A DNA stretch of 64,000 bases from Pseudomonas citronellolis (lineage in GTDB: Bacteria > Pseudomonadota > Gammaproteobacteria > Pseudomonadales > Pseudomonadaceae). This document shows, piece by piece, positions 55,999 to 64,000 of this stretch. Below the pieces are notes generated by a model that saw only the letters and a program-made list of their open reading frames with translations, searched no databases and was not told the DNA's origin. Every line of letters starts with the position of its first letter. Position 1 is the stretch's first letter. The stretch is taken from assembly GCF_900112375.1 (NCBI RefSeq), contig NZ_FOLS01000014.1:1-64000 (forward strand). Direction: 5' to 3'. The position numbers and the translations under genes were made by a program.

Positions 55999-57366
55999 TC
56001 AGGACTTCTTGATCTTCTCCGGGCGCTTCCAGCCCTCGATCACCCGCTGCTTGGCGCGGCCGACCGCGAGGGTCTGCGCCGGGACCTCGGCGGTGATGGT
56101 GGAACCCGCGCCGGTCGTGGCGCCGGCGCCGATATCCACAGGCGCCACCAGGGAGTTGTTGGAGCCGATGAACACGTCCTCGCCGATCACCGTGCGCCAT
56201 TTGTTGGCGCCGTCGTAGTTGCAGGTGATGGTGCCGGCGCCGATGTTGGTGCGCGCGCCGACCTCGCTGTCGCCCAGGTAGGTCAGGTGGCCGACCTTCA
56301 CGCCCTCGTGCAGGTGGGCGTTCTTCAGTTCGACGAAGTTACCCACATGCACCTGGCTCTCCAGCACGCTGCCGGGGCGCAGGCGGGCGAACGGGCCGAC
56401 GTCGCTGCCGGGGCCGACGTCGGCGCCTTCCAGGTGGCTGTTGGCCTTGATGATGGCGCCGCGGCGCAGGACGCTGTTGCGGATGGTGCAGTTCGGGCCG
56501 ATCTGTACTTCGTCCTCGATGTCCACGCGGCCTTCCAGCACCACATTGACGTCGATCTGCACGTCGCGGCCGGCGTTGACCTCGCCGCGCACGTCGAAGC
56601 GCGCCGGGTCCAGCAGGGTCACGCCCTGGGCCATCAGGCGGCGGGCGATGCGCAGCTGGTAGAAGCGCTCCAGCTCAGCCAGCTGCAGGCGGTCGTTGGC
56701 GCCCTGCACCTCCATGGCCGCCTGGGGTTGCGCAGTGGCCACGCGCAGGCCGTCGGCCACCGCCATGGCGATGACGTCGGTGAGGTAGTACTCGCCCTGG
56801 GCGTTGGCGTTGGACAGCCGGCCCAGCCAGCCTTCCAGGCGCTGGCGCGGCACGCAGAGGATGCCGGTGTTGCCCTCGCGGATGGCGCGCTGCTCGGCGC
56901 TTGCGTCCTTCTGCTCGACGATGGCCTTCACCTCGCCGTCCTGGCCGCGGATGATCCGGCCGTAGCCGGTGGGGTCGTCCAGTTCCACGGTGAGCAGCGC
57001 CAGCTGCTCGGCGCTGGCCTGCTGCAGCAGGCGTTCGAGGGTCGGCAACTCGATCAGCGGCACGTCGCCGTAGAGGATCAGCACACGCTCGGCGCTCAGG
57101 TAGGGCGCGGCCTGGGCCACGGCGTGGCCGGTGCCCAGCTGTTGTTCCTGGACCACGAAATTCAGGTCATCGGCCTGCAGGCGCTCGCGCACCCGTTCGG
57201 CGCCATGCCCGATCACCACGTGGATGCGCTGCGGGGCGAGGCCACGGGCGGTATCGATCACGTGGGCCAGCATGGGTTTGCCGGCGACCGGATGGAGGAC
57301 TTTCGGCAGGGCCGAGCGCATGCGCGTGCCCTGGCCGGCGGCGAGGATGACGATTTCGAGGGACAT
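55999..57366 (-). CDS. glmU: GlmU, UDP-GlcNAc pyrophosphorylase/acetyltransferase
   Basis: This 455-residue bifunctional enzyme makes UDP-GlcNAc for peptidoglycan and lipopolysaccharide. The N-terminal uridyltransferase has [19 protein letters not shown] (residues 8-26) and GDVPLI. The C-terminal half is a left-handed beta-helix of hexapeptide repeats, with [17 protein letters not shown] and [12 protein letters not shown] in the acetyltransferase site. The start at 57366 is fixed by the family N-terminus ([11 protein letters not shown]). It follows atpC behind a terminator, as in other Pseudomonas. Confidence 0.95.
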   Translation of the reverse strand: MSLEIVILAAGQGTRMRSALPKVLHPVAGKPMLAHVIDTARGLAPQRIHVVIGHGAERVRERLQADDLNFVVQEQQLGTGHAVAQAAPYLSAERVLILYGDVPLIELPTLERLLQQASAEQLALLTVELDDPTGYGRIIRGQDGEVKAIVEQKDASAEQRAIREGNTGILCVPRQRLEGWLGRLSNANAQGEYYLTDVIAMAVADGLRVATAQPQAAMEVQGANDRLQLAELERFYQLRIARRLMAQGVTLLDPARFDVRGEVNAGRDVQIDVNVVLEGRVDIEDEVQIGPNCTIRNSVLRRGAIIKANSHLEGADVGPGSDVGPFARLRPGSVLESQVHVGNFVELKNAHLHEGVKVGHLTYLGDSEVGARTNIGAGTITCNYDGANKWRTVIGEDVFIGSNNSLVAPVDIGAGATTGAGSTITAEVPAQTLAVGRAKQRVIEGWKRPEKIKKS

Positions 57367-57400
57367 GAAGTTGGACCGTCCTGGTAACGCTGGATGTAGA

Positions 57401-57432
57401 AAAAGAAAAAGGGTAGCCAAGGCTACCCTTTT
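57401..57432 (-). terminator. Terminator of the atp operon
   Basis: AAAAGGGTAGCC and GGCTACCCTTTT form a perfect 12-base stem with a two-base spacer. On the minus strand it is followed by CTTTTTC. It lies 72 bases after the atpC stop and before glmU. Confidence 0.85.
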
Positions 57433-57503
57433 CCCCTAGGTCGCTAAAGCCCGGGCCCCGGATTCGTCGCCGACTCCGAAGGCCCTGGCCGTTGCGAGCC
57501 GGC

Positions 57504-57929
57504 TCAGCCGCCGAACTTCTTGCGAACCTGCTGGACCGTGCGCAGTTGCGCTGCGGCTTCGGCCAGGCGGGCTGCAGCGGAGCTGTAGTCGAACTCGGCA
57601 CCTTTGGCGTGCAGAGCCTTCTCAGCTTCCTTCAGCGCGGTCTGAGCGGCCGCTTCGTCGAGGTCGCCCGCGCGGATCACGGTGTCGGCCAGGACCTTCA
57701 CCATGTTCGGCTGGACTTCGAGGAAACCGCCGGAGATGTAGTACACCTCCTGCTCGCCACCCTGCTTGACCACGCGGATCGGACCCGGCTTGAGCTCGGT
57801 GATCAGCGGCGCGTGGCCCGGGGCGATACCCAGATCGCCGAGGGAACCGTGCGCAACGACCATCTCGACCAGACCGGAGAAGATCTCCGCTTCGGCGCTG
57901 ACGATGTCGCAGTGGACAGTAATAGCCAT
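57504..57929 (-). CDS. atpC: ATP synthase epsilon subunit
   Basis: This 141-residue F1 epsilon subunit has an N-terminal beta sandwich ([26 protein letters not shown]) and a C-terminal helical pair that can block the motor. It is the last gene of the operon, 40 bases after atpD. It links the gamma shaft to the c-ring. Confidence 0.95.
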   Translation of the reverse strand: MAITVHCDIVSAEAEIFSGLVEMVVAHGSLGDLGIAPGHAPLITELKPGPIRVVKQGGEQEVYYISGGFLEVQPNMVKVLADTVIRAGDLDEAAAQTALKEAEKALHAKGAEFDYSSAAARLAEAAAQLRTVQQVRKKFGG

Positions 57930-57969
57930 ACCCTTGCCTCACGTAAGCGCCCGTTGCCGGGCGCACGGA

Positions 57970-59376
<1,407 letters not shown>

Positions 59377-60237
59377 TTACACCGCGGCAGCGCCGCCGAC
59401 GATTTCCGAGATTTCCTGGGTGATCGCCGCCTGACGCGCCTTGTTGTAGACCAGCTGCAGTTCGCTGATCAGGTCACCGGCGTTGTCGGTAGCGTTCTTC
59501 ATTGCAATCATCCGGGCCGCCTGCTCACAGGCGTTGTTCTCAACCACCGCCTGGTACACCTGGGATTCCACGTAGCGCACCAGCAGGCCGTCGAGCAGGG
59601 CCTTGGCATCGGGCTCGTAGAGGTAGTCCCAGTGGTGTTTCAGGTCTTCGTTGTCCTCGGCCACCAGCGGAACCAGCTGTTCCACGGTCGGCTTCTGGGT
59701 CATGGTGTTGACGAACTTGTTGGAAACCACGTACAGGCGATCGATACGCCCGTCCAGGTAGGCATCCAGCATGACCTTGACGCTGCCGATCAGATCGTTG
59801 ATCGACGGCTCTTCGCCCAGGTGACTGATGGCTGCGACCACGTTGCCGCCATAGTTCTTGAAGAAGGATGCGCCCTTGGCACCGATCACGCACAGGTCGA
59901 TCTCCGCGCCGGCTTCACGCTGGGCGGACATGTCCTTGACGAGCGCCTTGAACAGGTTGATGTTCAGGCCGCCGGCCAGGCCGCGATCGGAGCTCACCAC
60001 GATGTAACCGACGCGCTTGACGGGGCGCTCGATCATGAACGGGTGACGGTACTCCGGGTTGGCGTTGGCCAGATGGCCGATCACCTGGCGAATGCGCTCC
60101 GCGTAGGGACGGCCGGCCGCCATGCGCATTTGTGCCTTGCGCATCTTGCTCACCGCCACCTTTTCCATGGCATTGGTGATTTTCTGCGTGCTTTTGATGC
60201 TCGCAATCTTGCTGCGAATCTCTTTTGCGCCTGCCAT
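59377..60237 (-). CDS. atpG: ATP synthase gamma subunit
   Basis: This 286-residue central shaft of F1 has the N-terminal helix ([22 protein letters not shown]) and the C-terminal helix ([21 protein letters not shown]) that form the coiled coil; they are quoted in part here. The Rossmann-like middle has [10 protein letters not shown]. It lies between atpA and atpD in the standard order. Confidence 0.96.
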   Translation of the reverse strand: MAGAKEIRSKIASIKSTQKITNAMEKVAVSKMRKAQMRMAAGRPYAERIRQVIGHLANANPEYRHPFMIERPVKRVGYIVVSSDRGLAGGLNINLFKALVKDMSAQREAGAEIDLCVIGAKGASFFKNYGGNVVAAISHLGEEPSINDLIGSVKVMLDAYLDGRIDRLYVVSNKFVNTMTQKPTVEQLVPLVAEDNEDLKHHWDYLYEPDAKALLDGLLVRYVESQVYQAVVENNACEQAARMIAMKNATDNAGDLISELQLVYNKARQAAITQEISEIVGGAAAV

Positions 60238-60289
60238 TTCACACCTATCGGGTTAGCAGGCGGGGGCCATTACCGGCCCCCGCTGCGGC

Positions 60290-61834
<1,545 letters not shown>

Positions 61835-61852
61835 GCCGCTGCCCCTTCAAAC

Positions 61853-62389
61853 TCAAGATTTCAACGCTTCAGCCAGTTTCGCGATCTTGCCGCGCACCGA
61901 GCCATCGATTACCAAGTCACCGGCGCGGATCACCACGCCGCCGATCAGGCTCGCGTCTTCCGACGCATGGAGTCGCACTTCGCGACTGAGCCGGGCGCTG
62001 AGAGCCTTGGCGAGTTTGTCCTGCTGTTCCTGGTCCAGGGCGAAGGCGCTCACGACTTCTACCTCGACCAGCTTTTCCTGCTCGGCCTTGAGCTGCTCGA
62101 ACATCTCGGAGATGGTCGGCAGCAAGTCCAGGCGCTTGTTTTCAGCCACGGTCCGCACGAAGTTCTGGGCCGGAGCATTGAGCTTGTCGCCACAGACGTC
62201 GATCAGGGCATCGGCCTTGGCCGCCGCGGTCAGCTGAGGCTCCTTGAGCAGCTGGCGCACGGTGTCGTCCTGCGACACTGCAGCCAGCACACCCAGAGCA
62301 GCGGACCAATCGGCCAATTGCTGATGAGCCTGGGCGTACTCGAAAGCCGCCTTCGCGTAAGGACGAGCCAACGTGGTCAGTTCTGCCAT
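61853..62389 (-). CDS. atpH: ATP synthase delta subunit
   Basis: This 178-residue delta subunit (OSCP-like) ties the top of F1 to the b-subunit stalk. The N-terminal helical bundle starts [13 protein letters not shown], and the family closing motif [20 protein letters not shown] is at about residues 146-165. It lies 18 bases before atpA and 11 bases after atpF. Confidence 0.95.
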   Translation of the reverse strand: MAELTTLARPYAKAAFEYAQAHQQLADWSAALGVLAAVSQDDTVRQLLKEPQLTAAAKADALIDVCGDKLNAPAQNFVRTVAENKRLDLLPTISEMFEQLKAEQEKLVEVEVVSAFALDQEQQDKLAKALSARLSREVRLHASEDASLIGGVVIRAGDLVIDGSVRGKIAKLAEALKS

Positions 62390-62400
62390 ATCGCCCTCGC

Positions 62401-62871
62401 TCAGATTTCGGCGGCCAGTTGATCAACCAGCTGCTTTTGCGCGTTGGCATCGATCGAAGCACCCAGGATCTTCTCGGCGCCGGACACGGCCAGGGCACCC
62501 ACTTGGGCACGCAGGGCATCCTTGACGCTGTTCAGTTCCTGTTCGATCTGGGCCTTGGCCTGGGCGATCATGCGATCGCCTTCGGCACGGGCCTGCTCAC
62601 GGGCTTCATCAACGATCTGATTGGCGCTTTTCTTCGCCTGCTCGATGATTTCGGCCGCCTGAGCCTTGGCCTCGCGCAGTTGCTGGCCCGCTTTCTCGTG
62701 GGCCAGTTCCAGGTCACGAGCAGCACGGTTGGCTGCGTCCAGACCGTCGGCGATCTTCTTCTGACGCTCGTGCAGAGCCGCGATGACCGGAGGCCATACG
62801 AACTTCATGCAGAAGATGACGAAGATGGCGAACGCAATGGCCTGGCCGATCAGAGTTGCATTAATGTTCAC
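62401..62871 (-). CDS. atpF: ATP synthase b subunit
   Basis: This is the 156-residue b subunit of Fo. One N-terminal membrane helix ([21 protein letters not shown]) is followed by a long charged coiled coil ([18 protein letters not shown] onward) that makes the outer stalk. It works as a dimer and binds delta at the top. Start and length agree with Pseudomonas AtpF. Confidence 0.95.
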   Translation of the reverse strand: MNINATLIGQAIAFAIFVIFCMKFVWPPVIAALHERQKKIADGLDAANRAARDLELAHEKAGQQLREAKAQAAEIIEQAKKSANQIVDEAREQARAEGDRMIAQAKAQIEQELNSVKDALRAQVGALAVSGAEKILGASIDANAQKQLVDQLAAEI

Positions 62872-62922
62872 GCCAACACCTCGCTCGTTCGTTGTCAGTC
62901 ACGGATTTCCGGAGGCCGGAAA

Positions 62923-63225
<303 letters not shown>

Positions 63226-63289
63226 TTAAGGTGGTGAAACTTCCCTTCCGCCCCCGCCGACGTGGCGGGGAGCGGTCAGAATCTTTGGA

Positions 63290-64000
<711 letters not shown>

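Overview
The window is high-GC proteobacterial DNA with strong third-position GC bias. It is almost certainly a Pseudomonas chromosome of the P. aeruginosa / P. nitroreducens / P. citronellolis kind. AlgB (449 aa) and KinB (595 aa) have the P. aeruginosa lengths, the carnitine genes keep the Pseudomonas order, and the intergenic spaces carry Pseudomonas-type REP palindromes. The right edge holds glmU and the atp operon, which in Pseudomonas lie close to oriC, so the window is probably origin-proximal. No tRNA, rRNA or CRISPR array was seen.

Layout. 1-302: right end of an IS3-family element, cut by the window edge. 378-6185: carnitine catabolism (divergent regulator cdhR; binding protein caiX, cdhC, cdhA, cdhB and an esterase). 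6841-11005: EfeUOB-type iron uptake with an extra EfeM. 11836-14698: an amidase and a cardiolipin synthase. 15373-17763: ahpC-ahpF (minus strand) with an OxyR-type site. 17977-21752: two permeases and an ATPase of a nucleoside-type ABC importer, divergent from xdhABC (21965-26833). A chemoreceptor with a FliA-type promoter follows (26945-28873). 29684-30939: YigZ-family protein and a RutR-like TetR regulator. 31389-33969: CitMHS citrate transporter, TerC protein and an LEA-type lipoprotein. 34500-36215: Na/Pi cotransporter with a PhoB-type box. 36807-40546: a globin-coupled GGDEF-EAL protein whose stop overlaps the start of an Aer-like receptor. 40893-49240: epimerase, M16 peptidase, GNAT, citrate symporter, trypsin-like lipoprotein, fused SpmA-SpmB protein, GltP. 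50050-55842: small-membrane-protein/DUF1328/Ivy cluster, algB-kinB, ampDh2, MarC. 55999-64000: glmU and atpCDGAHFEB on the minus strand (atpB incomplete).

How the genes fit together. The xdh enzyme, the ABC importer, the RutR-like regulator and the chemoreceptor may form one purine or pyrimidine foraging module. A 16-bp sequence between the divergent transporter and xdh promoters closely resembles the RutR operator. The globin-coupled c-di-GMP enzyme and the Aer-like receptor look like a co-translated oxygen-response pair.

The most unusual layer is repeats. An approximately 159-bp element with inverted ends (each end itself a palindrome) occurs about eight times, whole or in part. It supplies the C-terminus of CdhR and about 70 residues at the end of XdhB. 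A second hairpin family keeps its loop core while its stem sequence differs and stays paired. Perfect DnaA boxes (TTATCCACA) occur 11 times, against well under one expected by chance.
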